A stretch of 13,806 bases of DNA from an uncultured Chitinophagales bacterium (GTDB lineage Bacteria > Bacteroidota > Bacteroidia > Chitinophagales > Chitinophagaceae): contig CAMPIQ010000102.1 in assembly GCA_946886475.1 (NCBI GenBank), positions 1 through 13,806 on the forward strand, read 5' to 3'. The notes beneath the pieces were generated by a model. The model saw nothing but the letters and a program-made list of their open reading frames with translations. It ran no database searches and was not told the origin of the DNA. The position numbers and the translations under genes are program-made. Each line of letters starts with the position of its first letter. The first letter of the stretch is position 1. Positions 1 through 7,095 of the stretch are shown here, piece after piece.

Positions 1-50
1 ATGAGAAAAAAATATTTATTGTACCCGTAGAAGTTTCTGCCCTGCAGGTT

Positions 51-140
51 TGCTTCGCCCGCAATAACAACTCCCGTTATTGCAAGCGGAAGCGTTAAAA
101 AATATAATATTATAAAACTACCAGCGAAGCAATCCAATCA
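51..140. repeat. Degenerate intergenic inverted repeat beyond the amidase gene
   Basis: GCAATAAC (61-68) and GTTATTGC (76-83) form a perfect 8-bp stem with a 7-base loop. The similarity continues imperfectly outward (GCTTCGCCC on the left against GGAAGCG on the right). A 12-base perfect palindrome, TATAATATTATA, follows at 103-114, and a GCGAAGCAATCC string lies at 124-135, just outside the amidase stop codon. ATTGC..AGCGGAAGCG and GCGAAGCAATCC resemble pieces of the dispersed intergenic repeat common in Bacteroidota genomes, but that match is from memory. There is no T-run on either strand next to the stem, so I do not call a terminator. Confidence 0.4.
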
Positions 141-734
141 TAATAATTTTTTCACTTCTTCCATAATATATCCATTCTGAAAATATGCATACAGGTTCTT
201 ACCGGGGCAGGTGGTTTGATTTGAATGATCTCTATGCGTGGCAAGGGTTTCAACCGGGATCTTATATTTCCTGCTGGTGTAAGCAATCATTTTGATAAGT
301 GATTGCAATTGTTCAGCACTCACCTCCTGTTGTTCAAGATTGCCAAGGCAAACGATCAGCAGGTGTCCTGATGGATCATATTCCGTTGCCGTCTCTCCCA
401 CTGTGTTCACATTCCTGCCTTCATAAATGGTTCCATTGGGCGCTATCAGAAAATGATAGGGGATGTCGGCCCATTTACGGTCCGGACCCATGCCCCAGGT
501 CTGAATATTTTTGATCTTTCTGGCGGCATCATCTGTTGCTTCCAGTTTTGTTCCTTCATGATGAACAGTTATCTGTACAGGCCTATGTTGTTTATAAGGC
601 TTCGGTTCTGCAGCATTCCAACCGGAACGGGGAACGATTGTAACATCTTTTAATTTGTAGTATGTGCTTTTGGTGGATGCACATCCCGTTAATACCATCC
701 ATAACAAAAGAAAAAAGGTCTTAAATAATTTCAT
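138..734 (-). CDS. N-acetylmuramoyl-L-alanine amidase, PGRP/Amidase_2 fold, lipoprotein
   Basis: Predicted zinc amidase of 198 residues that cuts the bond between N-acetylmuramic acid and the L-alanine of the stem peptide. The N-terminus is a lipoprotein signal with lipobox LTGC (Cys18), so it should be membrane-anchored in the periplasm. The domain fills residues 30-198. Expected zinc ligands are visible: His58 in TVHHEG, His167 in THRDH and Cys176 in TTCPG, the spacing seen in T7 lysozyme and PGRPs. Tyr93 in IPYHFLIAPNGTIYEGR matches the conserved catalytic tyrosine. Length and architecture are normal for a single-domain family member with no cell-wall-binding extension. It lies 47 bp downstream of the glycosyl hydrolase on the same strand and is probably cotranscribed, as I see no good promoter in the gap. 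A role in peptidoglycan recycling or remodelling is inferred; attack on other bacteria's walls is possible but there is no immunity gene or secretion signal beyond the lipobox. Confidence 0.9.
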   Translation of the reverse strand: MKLFKTFFLLLWMVLTGCASTKSTYYKLKDVTIVPRSGWNAAEPKPYKQHRPVQITVHHEGTKLEATDDAARKIKNIQTWGMGPDRKWADIPYHFLIAPNGTIYEGRNVNTVGETATEYDPSGHLLIVCLGNLEQQEVSAEQLQSLIKMIAYTSRKYKIPVETLATHRDHSNQTTCPGKNLYAYFQNGYIMEEVKKLL

Positions 735-781
735 GATAAAATATATTCAACTATGAAAGTATAAAAACTGTTTTGACAATT

Positions 782-2305
782 TTATCTGATTTGAATTGTA
801 ATTGGAGTTCTTCTGCTTTCATTGCCCATTCTGTTAACTGCCGTAACTGCAACATGGCTTAATGGGATCCTGGTATTATTCCTGCCTGCAATACCATCTG
901 CCAGGATCAAAGATCTTTCATGTCTGTCCAGTATCTTATACATTTTGTTATTGCCATATTCATAATAAACCACCCACCTAAAAACATCATTTGCGTTTTT
1001 ATGGCTCCAGTTAAACCTGGTAGTACTATCAGTTTCTTTTTGTGGATTGACATGAGTGGGAGCATCAGGAACCGTTTTGTCCAGCCATGGGCTGGCAGGA
1101 ACGATCGCACCATTTCTGTATGGTCCGTTGATCAACGCTTTTTGCATTTGCTGATTTCGGTATACCTGCCCAATACTCCAATGAATGACACCCTTACTTT
1201 CAGGAGTTATGCCCCGTGAGATCATGATCTGGTTCATGATCTCTGTAACATTTCGCTGACTGGTATCTCCTCCTACATTGATTCCAGGCCAAAGGTGCCG
1301 GTCCATAATGTTTTCATCCCTCCACCAGCCAAGTAATAATGGAAAACTTGTGTTGGGTCTTGCAATTGGCCAGTATAGTTGCGGTGAGAAATAATCTATC
1401 CAGCCCTTATTCAACCAGAGTTTCGCATCAGCATACAACACTTCATACTGGTCGAAACAACAGATGCCATCCGGATAGCCCGGACGCCACATGCCAAACG
1501 GGCTCAATCCAAATTTTACATGCTTCTTTTCTTTCTTGATCTCCTGGTACAGATTCGAAATAAAATCATTCACTGCATCGCGCCTCCAATCGCCTCTTGA
1601 CAACTTACCTCCTTGGGCCTGGTAAACAGCATAGCTGGCGCTATCAGGAAAATCATCACCTTTATTGTATTCACGGTAGGGATAGAAATAATCATCGAAA
1701 TGAACACCATCAATATCGTATCGCTTTACTATATCCATTACCACTGCAGTAGAATGTTTTTTGGTTTCCTCAAGTGAGGGATCAAACCACCAGTAACCAT
1801 CCTTCAGGTAAACCATCAATTCCGGTTTTCTTTTTACTATTGAACTGTCTGTAACCGGTCCTCCAACTTTATGATGGGAACGGTAAGGATTCAACCATAC
1901 ATGCATTTCCAGTCCCCGGTCGTGCGCGGCTTCAGTCCAGAATTCAAGGGGATCATAATATGGATCAGGTGCCTTTCCCTGTGTGCCTGTCAGATAATAG
2001 CTCCATGGTTCCAGGTTGCTATCATATAGCGCATCAGCCTGAGGCCGCACCTGAAATACAACTGCATTGAAATTGTGGTTCTTTAAAAAATCCAGCAGGG
2101 CAATGGCTTCCATCTTTTGGCTGTCAACCGGCAATCCAGGTCTGCTGGGCCAGTTTATATTGGCAACAGTTGCCACCCAGGCAGCGCGGAATTCACGCTG
2201 AGCCGCATCTGACGGAGGTTTTGTTGTGTGTGTTTTTGTAGCCTTGCATGAAAAAAACAGGATTGCAATTATGAATGAAAAAAATTGAAGATGATTCCTG
2301 ATCAT
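782..2305 (-). CDS. Family 10-like glycosyl hydrolase (GHL10/DUF187, DigH/YngK type), lipoprotein
   Basis: A 507-residue lipoprotein with signal peptide and lipobox FFSC (Cys20). Residues 37-400 carry the GHL10 (DUF187) barrel: REFRAAWVATVANINWPS at 38-54, FQVRPQADALY at 84-94, VWLNPYRSHH at 136-145, and the acidic DIDGVHFDDYFYP at 197-209, where Asp204 and Asp205 are likely catalytic candidates. YFSPQLYWP (305-313) and the late GVIHWSIGQVY (372-382) fit barrel strands. Residues from about 412 to the end look like a fibronectin-III-type domain. E. coli DigH (YddW), of this family, cleaves peptidoglycan glycan strands lacking stem peptides, so the same activity is inferred. An adjacent CysCys pair (282-283) is unusual. 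The amidase downstream would supply denuded glycan. The start ATG gives an intact signal peptide, and a perfect TAnnTTTG element lies 20 bp upstream. Confidence 0.88.
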   Translation of the reverse strand: MIRNHLQFFSFIIAILFFSCKATKTHTTKPPSDAAQREFRAAWVATVANINWPSRPGLPVDSQKMEAIALLDFLKNHNFNAVVFQVRPQADALYDSNLEPWSYYLTGTQGKAPDPYYDPLEFWTEAAHDRGLEMHVWLNPYRSHHKVGGPVTDSSIVKRKPELMVYLKDGYWWFDPSLEETKKHSTAVVMDIVKRYDIDGVHFDDYFYPYREYNKGDDFPDSASYAVYQAQGGKLSRGDWRRDAVNDFISNLYQEIKKEKKHVKFGLSPFGMWRPGYPDGICCFDQYEVLYADAKLWLNKGWIDYFSPQLYWPIARPNTSFPLLLGWWRDENIMDRHLWPGINVGGDTSQRNVTEIMNQIMISRGITPESKGVIHWSIGQVYRNQQMQKALINGPYRNGAIVPASPWLDKTVPDAPTHVNPQKETDSTTRFNWSHKNANDVFRWVVYYEYGNNKMYKILDRHERSLILADGIAGRNNTRIPLSHVAVTAVNRMGNESRRTPITIQIR

Positions 2306-2324
2306 GGTTTGTATTTGTAAGTAA

Positions 2325-2332
2325 CAAACATA
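2325..2332 (-). promoter_or_regulatory. Promoter -7 element of the hydrolase/amidase operon
   Basis: The minus strand reads TATGTTTG, a perfect match to the Bacteroidota -7 consensus TAnnTTTG. It ends 19 bp before the hydrolase ATG, giving a leader of roughly a dozen bases. A TTG-type -33 element at the expected distance is not evident, so the call rests on the -7 match and its position. Confidence 0.5.
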
Positions 2333-2483
2333 GGAAAGTTGGAGGGATCAGGGGTTACGATAAAGTGTTGGAATTTAAAAAAACCGGAAGTTCAAAAAGG
2401 TTGTGCAGGGCTGGTGAACATATTCAAAATAGGATGAATTCGCTGCTTTCTGATGATCGGTGGTACCAAAAGTGGCGATATGG

Positions 2484-2513
2484 AAAAAAGCACTCCGGCC
2501 TGGAAGGCCGGAG
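2484..2513 (-). terminator. Rho-independent terminator of the metal-handling operon
   Basis: On the minus strand CTCCGGCC, loop TTCCA, GGCCGGAG form an 8-bp GC-rich perfect stem, followed after TGC by six T residues (2489-2484). This is a textbook intrinsic terminator in the minus direction only. It separates the upstream 5057-2614 gene group from the hydrolase/amidase pair, supporting two transcription units. Confidence 0.85.
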
Positions 2514-2613
2514 CTTGTTAAGGCAATGTGTTTAAATCATCCCTGCACCAACCAATCAGTACAGTAGATCAGGCCTGTCTACAACCACGCCTACACCATT
2601 CAGGAGGGATTCT

Positions 2614-2814
2614 TTACAGCTTCTCATCCCTTTTTCTATCCGCCTCATCCTTTGATTCATTCGTTTCGAAAGCGTGTCCTGTTTCGCGCATCGTAGAAGA
2701 TACAGGCCCTTTCATGTGTTCCTGAGGATCTGTGGTGTTTAAGGTTTCATTATCGGGCTTTGGTTTTTGACCTGCTGTATTTTGCTCCTTGTTGTTATTG
2801 TCTCTGTGATTCAT
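2614..2814 (-). CDS. Small hydrophilic protein, function unknown
   Basis: A 66-residue, highly charged and polar protein with no signal peptide, no membrane segment and almost no aliphatic core, so probably disordered. It contains DPQEHMKGPVSS at 30-41 and a charged C-terminus (ESKDEADRKRDEKL). I have an impression of similar small proteins with a DPQEHMxGPVSS-like core in Chitinophagaceae, which argues for a real gene, but cannot confirm it. It begins 59 bp downstream of the His-rich barrel gene on the same strand and ends about 100 bp before the terminator, so it may be the last gene of that operon. No clear ribosome binding site is seen, which is common in this phylum. No function is assigned. 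Confidence 0.6.
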   Translation of the reverse strand: MNHRDNNNKEQNTAGQKPKPDNETLNTTDPQEHMKGPVSSTMRETGHAFETNESKDEADRKRDEKL

Positions 2815-2873
2815 GACTTAAGTTTATAAACTATAATCAAATTACCGGCCACGTATGAGGTTTTAAAGTGCCA

Positions 2874-4304
2874 TTAATAGGGAAGATAAAAAACACCTGA
2901 CCGCTGGCCTGCTGCACGTGGGTAAATACGCAGGTATACTTCTCCGGCAAAGGGGTTGTCGCCATATAACGTACTGAGTCTTTTATCAGGATGATACATA
3001 CTGAATTGTGAACCCAGTGCAATTTTTGTGGAACCTGTTACCATCACATCATATGAAATGCCAGCTGTTAAAGCATGTACCGGGAATAACGCATCATGTC
3101 CAAATACGGATTCATCAAGATCCAGTTCCTCAATGGATTTCTGAACCCATTCATAACGGCCATAAACGGCTGTTCTTTTAATGTTATAGGAACCTTCTAA
3201 CAATATTGCGTGTTCCCCATGATGGTTTTTTGTTTTATTCATTCCCCATAAAGCAGTAAAATTCGTGAACTGCTCGCCAAACCCTCTTGTGCTATAACTC
3301 ACAGATGCCGTAGTTCTGTTAACATCTTCGCCAGGATGCAGAACTTCCGGCTCTTTGATAAACCCATGGGATGCCTGCAAGGCCCATTTTATAGTTGGAT
3401 TGAACGACAGCCTGCCGCTCCAGCTGTCAAATTTCGGCTTGTCAAAATTGTACCGGTTTTCTCCGGGTTCCCGACCTGTAAAAGAAGAGGCTTCCATTTT
3501 AAATTTCCCATGTCTGAAGCCGAGTGTTGCAACGCCAAAAGTAATATGCGTTGCATCTACCCAATGGTGCGATAAAGGTGCATCGGGATTGAAAAATCCT
3601 GAAGGCCTGTGAACAAATGCAGCAGGACCTAAAGCGGGTTCGCCCGGATAGCCCAGGTATAGGAACAGATCGGCGTTGGATGAAATTTCATGCGCATAAC
3701 TTATTGAGAGCTCTGAAATGAGATCATGCGGATGCTGCCTGTCAATCAGCGGCTGCCCCTTATATGTTTCACCGGTTTGAAAAAGCAATGGATATCCATC
3801 TTCACCAACCGTAACAGGATCGAGCGATAACATGGTATTAAAATGAAACAATCCTTTCCTGCCAACATTCCTTTGTCCCATCAACATCACCATATTTGGT
3901 GCATCAAACTTGCTGTCGCCCCTGCTTCCCTCATCAAAAAGATCCTGTTTATTAAACCTCAGATAAAGGTTACCGTGCACCATATACATCCAATTCTTTG
4001 AATGAAACATATAACCATACATGGGGGAATTATCGGGCAACCAGGAAGTACCCGAACCATTCCTTGTCATGGGAAGGTTTTTTGAGAATGCATGCGACAT
4101 ATTCATACTGCCATGAGGAGAAGCATGATCACTATGATCATCATGCAAATTTTCTTTATGATCATGACTGGTATGCTCAGGAACTGTATCCATTATTACC
4201 GGCAATGTATCTTTCGTTTTATGATCATGTTTATGATCGTGCTGTGCGGCAACCTGCATGAAAAAAAATGCAGTAAAGATTATGAACGTAACAAACTTTT
4301 TCAT
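2874..4304 (-). CDS. Secreted His-rich predicted outer-membrane beta-barrel, probably metal-related
   Basis: A 476-residue protein with a classical signal peptide (1-21, ending QVAAQ). Immediately after it comes a histidine-rich segment: 12 His in residues 22-71, starting HDHKHDHK, with MNMSH at 67-71. Residues from about 80 to the end alternate aromatic/hydrophobic and polar residues, with many short strands (for example MYMVHGNLYLRF at 106-117 and a final GEVYLRIYPRAAGQRSGVFYLPY-type end), typical of an outer-membrane barrel with a terminal aromatic. I do not recognise a named family. The gene starts 15 bp after the HMA/MauE-like gene, so the two are almost surely cotranscribed. The His/Met-rich N-terminus would lie in the periplasm or at the barrel mouth and suggests binding of Cu, Zn, Ni or Co. 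Export, import or buffering of metal cannot be told apart from sequence. Confidence 0.75.
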   Translation of the reverse strand: MKKFVTFIIFTAFFFMQVAAQHDHKHDHKTKDTLPVIMDTVPEHTSHDHKENLHDDHSDHASPHGSMNMSHAFSKNLPMTRNGSGTSWLPDNSPMYGYMFHSKNWMYMVHGNLYLRFNKQDLFDEGSRGDSKFDAPNMVMLMGQRNVGRKGLFHFNTMLSLDPVTVGEDGYPLLFQTGETYKGQPLIDRQHPHDLISELSISYAHEISSNADLFLYLGYPGEPALGPAAFVHRPSGFFNPDAPLSHHWVDATHITFGVATLGFRHGKFKMEASSFTGREPGENRYNFDKPKFDSWSGRLSFNPTIKWALQASHGFIKEPEVLHPGEDVNRTTASVSYSTRGFGEQFTNFTALWGMNKTKNHHGEHAILLEGSYNIKRTAVYGRYEWVQKSIEELDLDESVFGHDALFPVHALTAGISYDVMVTGSTKIALGSQFSMYHPDKRLSTLYGDNPFAGEVYLRIYPRAAGQRSGVFYLPY

Positions 4305-4319
4305 TATGATGGTTTGAAA

Positions 4320-5057
4320 TTATAAATAGGATATCAGCATTATTCCACTCATTGCTATCATTAAGGCATCTTCAATTATGGTAACAGTGCTCATTGGAAG
4401 GTTAAACACTGCACCCAAACAGGCGCACCTGATCTTCCTTTTGTTCAGCACGCTTTGAAGCACTCCAATGATACTGATACTCATTACAACAAATGTTACA
4501 CCATTTGTAATGAAAGGGTTGAAGCGAAGCAGGAATGCCAGACCCAGTGCCAGTTCAATAAAAGCATACACGTATCCCCACCCCGCCCAACGCCTGGCAA
4601 TGATGTCGTAAGTTGAATAACTTTCTGCAAAACCCTTCAGGTCAAGTAGTTTAAAAAAGGAGAATGTAATGAAGAATGCCGCCATGAAATTTTGCATCCA
4701 ATTATTGAGGTCAACAACACCTGATACCAGTTCAATTGAGAAAGTGATGGTAATAATATAAATACCGATCAATGCAAGGGGTTTGTACGTTTGCCACCAC
4801 GATATCTTCTCAGCCGGCATGTCATCAGAAGAATGTTCCTTATGCCCTGCACTTTCATTGATCTTATATGAACCTGCCTTGTCCAGTGCTGATTGAAGAA
4901 CTGATATGGGAATGTGCTTTTGCATGGTTATAGTGGCTTGCTGAGATGCCAGATCCACGTCGGCCGATGCCACATCACCTAATTTGAGCAATTCATTTTT
5001 TACTTTGGCGACACATTTCCCACATGTCATTCCGGTAATATTATAGTTGTGCGTCAT
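4320..5057 (-). CDS. HMA domain fused to MauE/DoxX-like membrane protein
   Basis: A 245-residue two-domain protein. Residues 3-67 are a heavy-metal-associated domain with the metal-binding loop GMTCGKC (Cys12, Cys15), as in CopZ and P-type ATPase N-termini. A His/Asp-bearing linker follows (71-80). From about 92 there are four or five membrane segments with the MauE/DoxX-like pattern: FFKLLDLKGFAESYSTYDIIARR at 134-156 in the family position, then YAFIELALGLAFLL. A second cysteine pair, CACLG (Cys211, Cys213), precedes the last helix. MauE-type domains are linked to thiol redox chemistry, so this protein may accept a metal at the HMA domain and pass metal or electrons at the membrane. It heads the unit with the His-rich barrel gene, and a perfect TAnnTTTG element lies 17 bp upstream. 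Copper is the most likely metal by analogy, but is not shown. Confidence 0.85.
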   Translation of the reverse strand: MTHNYNITGMTCGKCVAKVKNELLKLGDVASADVDLASQQATITMQKHIPISVLQSALDKAGSYKINESAGHKEHSSDDMPAEKISWWQTYKPLALIGIYIITITFSIELVSGVVDLNNWMQNFMAAFFITFSFFKLLDLKGFAESYSTYDIIARRWAGWGYVYAFIELALGLAFLLRFNPFITNGVTFVVMSISIIGVLQSVLNKRKIRCACLGAVFNLPMSTVTIIEDALMIAMSGIMLISYL

Positions 5058-5074
5058 AATTTTTGTTTATGATG

Positions 5075-5082
5075 CAAAGCTA
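5075..5082 (-). promoter_or_regulatory. Promoter -7 element of the HMA/MauE-like operon
   Basis: The minus strand reads TAGCTTTG, a perfect TAnnTTTG match, ending 17 bp before the ATG at 5057. No TTG is found at the usual -33 distance; instead the palindrome TACATGTA lies there, suggesting a promoter that needs an activator or is blocked by a regulator. Confidence 0.5.
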
Positions 5083-5098
5083 TCTTCATCACCGGGCT

Positions 5099-5130
5099 TA
5101 CATGTATAAAATAAGGGGGAGGATGTACAT
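5099..5130. promoter_or_regulatory. Candidate operator: two 8-bp palindromes upstream of the metal operon
   Basis: TACATGTA (5099-5106) and ATGTACAT (5123-5130) are each perfect self-complementary octamers, spaced 24 bp centre to centre and separated by an AT-to-G-rich run. Relative to the -7 element at 5075-5082 they fall at about -31 and -55 on the minus strand, the usual place for regulator binding. No regulator gene is in the window, so this is only a candidate. Confidence 0.3.
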
Positions 5131-5210
5131 AACTTTTGGATTATCCATTCGGTTCATCTTCACTCCTGGATATTGCATTCATTTCCTTCCCAATAAATGA
5201 AGGTAAAGCG

Positions 5211-5226
5211 CTCCATCGCTATGGAG
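5211..5226. other. Small hairpin downstream of rmuC
   Basis: CTCCAT and ATGGAG form a 6-bp stem around the loop CGCT. It lies about 65 bp beyond the rmuC stop codon on the minus strand and could mark the 3' end of that transcript, but no T-run follows, so it is not called a terminator. A second weak stem, CCTTC/GAAGG, sits just beyond it near 5185-5203. Confidence 0.3.
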
Positions 5227-5289
5227 GGTCAGGAAGAAAGGCTTGTATGGCTGAGGCGCATTTTCCTTCTTACTATAACATCAATCATT

Positions 5290-6909
5290 TTATTCATCTT
5301 CATCCGGTAATTCACCATTATAACTATCAGAAAACACAACCTGGCTTTCATTTTCACCCAATACCTCTACACTTTTAAGCTTTCTTTGAATGGCACGCGT
5401 TCTTTTTCCCATCACTTCATCAATCTGGTTACTGGCCGTCTGGATATTTTTTTGCGCCTTCTCAAGCATGCCTCCAAAACTTTCAAATTCTTTTTTCACT
5501 GCTCCGAGAATATTCCAGACCTCACTGCTTCTTTTTTGGATGGCAAGTGTTTTAAATCCCATCTGAAGACTGTTTAAAATTGCAGCCAGTGTGGTTGGAC
5601 CTGTGATCACAACTTTACACTGCCTTTGAATGTCTTCAAGCAGGCTTGCCTTGCGCACTACTTCTGCATAGATTCCTTCAAAAGGCAGGAACATGATGGC
5701 AAAATCAGTTGTGTTTGGTGGATTGATGTACTTCTCACAAATATCTTTCGCCATTTTTCTGATGGTAAGTTCAAGATTCTTCTGCGCTTCTTCAATTTGT
5801 GTAACATCATTGGTGTCATATGCATTTTGCAGGTATTCATATGCATCGCGTGGAAACTTGGCATCAATGGCCAGCCACACAAAATTCCGGTCACCTTCCT
5901 TGTTCGGCATCTTAATAGCAAATTCAACCAGTTCCGTACTCCCTTCCTTTAATTTTACATTGGGTTCGTACTGATCCGGGGCAAGTATATTTTCCAGAAG
6001 CATTGACAACTGTACTTCTCCAAAGCCTCCACGCATTTTTACATTGCTTAATACTTTTTTCAACCCCCCTACATCCTGTGCAAGGGTCTGCATTTCTCCA
6101 AGTCCCTTTTGAACACTTTCCAGTTGTTTGCCAACCAGTTCAAAGGACTGTCCCAGTCTTTCATTCAAAGTTTTCTGCAACTTTTCGTCAACGGTTTCTC
6201 TCACCTGCTCAAGTTTTTTTTCAGTGCTTTCCACCAGTTTCATTTGCTTTTCCTCAAGCTGACCGAATTTTTCTTTTTGAATATTGTTCATATCGGCCAC
6301 TCCTTCCTTAAATGTTTTATTAAAACCCTGAAATGCATTTTCAATGGTTTGTCTGGAGGTATTGCTATCTGTTTTTGCCTGCTCCATCATTGCAGAAAGC
6401 CTTTCCTGCACCGCATTGGTGATCTTATCAAGTTGTTCAATTGTTTTTTGTGATAATTCCTTTTGCTCTTTTTTCATTTCATCCAGCTTATTGGCCTGGT
6501 CAAATGAAAAATCTCTCAGGTTTGTAGTAATTGATTCGCGGTTGATCCTGTTATTTTCCTCCACCTTGTCAGTTAATGCGCGTATCTTTTCATCAAGGGT
6601 TTTATTGATCTGTTCAATTGCATTCTGGTTATGTTCTGTAATCAGTCGCAGTGTACCGGTCATTTCGGATTTGAAGCTGGATAGTGATTCTGCAAGTTCT
6701 TTACGGTTTTCCCTTGAAGCATTTGAGGATTCTTCGCGGCTGGTTCTGAATTCCTCTCTCATACCTGCCGAAACCCTGTTAAGGTTATTGTCAATTTCCT
6801 GCAGTTTCAGCCTGGCGGGATCATCAGTATTACCACTCCGTTTAATAAAAAATAATATGATAAGTATCACCAATAAAAGGGTAATTACAGAAAGGAATAT
6901 CAGTTCCAT
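5290..6909 (-). CDS. rmuC: RmuC family DNA recombination protein
   Basis: A 539-residue RmuC homologue. Residues 3-23 form one N-terminal membrane helix; about 35-285 is a long, charged heptad-like coiled coil rich in Glu, Lys and Gln. The conserved RmuC domain, related to PD-(D/E)XK nucleases, starts near 286: VKMRGGFGEVQL (290-301), ENILAPDQYE (306-315), the IDAKFP motif (348-353, with Asp and Lys of the D-x-K core), DFAIMFLPFEGIYAEV (402-417) and GPTTLAAILNSLQMGF (437-452). Family members limit inversions and other rearrangements at short inverted repeats in E. coli; the biochemical activity is poorly defined. Length is typical. The gene stands alone between the metal operon and the divergent antiporter. 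No ribosome binding site or consensus promoter is obvious upstream. The C-terminus is acidic (LPDEDE), which is unremarkable. Confidence 0.95.
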   Translation of the reverse strand: MELIFLSVITLLLVILIILFFIKRSGNTDDPARLKLQEIDNNLNRVSAGMREEFRTSREESSNASRENRKELAESLSSFKSEMTGTLRLITEHNQNAIEQINKTLDEKIRALTDKVEENNRINRESITTNLRDFSFDQANKLDEMKKEQKELSQKTIEQLDKITNAVQERLSAMMEQAKTDSNTSRQTIENAFQGFNKTFKEGVADMNNIQKEKFGQLEEKQMKLVESTEKKLEQVRETVDEKLQKTLNERLGQSFELVGKQLESVQKGLGEMQTLAQDVGGLKKVLSNVKMRGGFGEVQLSMLLENILAPDQYEPNVKLKEGSTELVEFAIKMPNKEGDRNFVWLAIDAKFPRDAYEYLQNAYDTNDVTQIEEAQKNLELTIRKMAKDICEKYINPPNTTDFAIMFLPFEGIYAEVVRKASLLEDIQRQCKVVITGPTTLAAILNSLQMGFKTLAIQKRSSEVWNILGAVKKEFESFGGMLEKAQKNIQTASNQIDEVMGKRTRAIQRKLKSVEVLGENESQVVFSDSYNGELPDEDE

Positions 6910-7095
6910 ATGAATGTTTTAAGTACGAAGAATGAAAGCAGCAAGGGCAATAAAATGGCCTTTTCAATTAATATTACGAAGAACGAAGTAAAAAACACAT
7001 CTCCTGAAAATTTTAAACGATTATTTAAAAATATACAGGAAGGAACCATACAACTACAGGAAATATTGAGGCATGATTTTTAATCTATAAAATTG

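Larger units (their letters stand above)
2306..2613. other. Intergenic stretch between the small hydrophilic gene and the hydrolase
   Basis: About 308 bp without a credible gene. On the minus strand it holds, in order of transcription, the tail after the 66-residue gene, a strong intrinsic terminator (2484-2513), then about 150 bp of AT-rich sequence leading to the TAnnTTTG promoter element (2325-2332) of the glycosyl hydrolase. I found no RNA gene, and the only open frames are short and unconvincing. Confidence 0.7.

Noticed and set aside
2556..2627. Minus-strand 23-residue frame overlapping the end of the small hydrophilic gene
   Set aside because: Too short, no ribosome binding site and overlaps a better supported gene, although its sequence looks protein-like.
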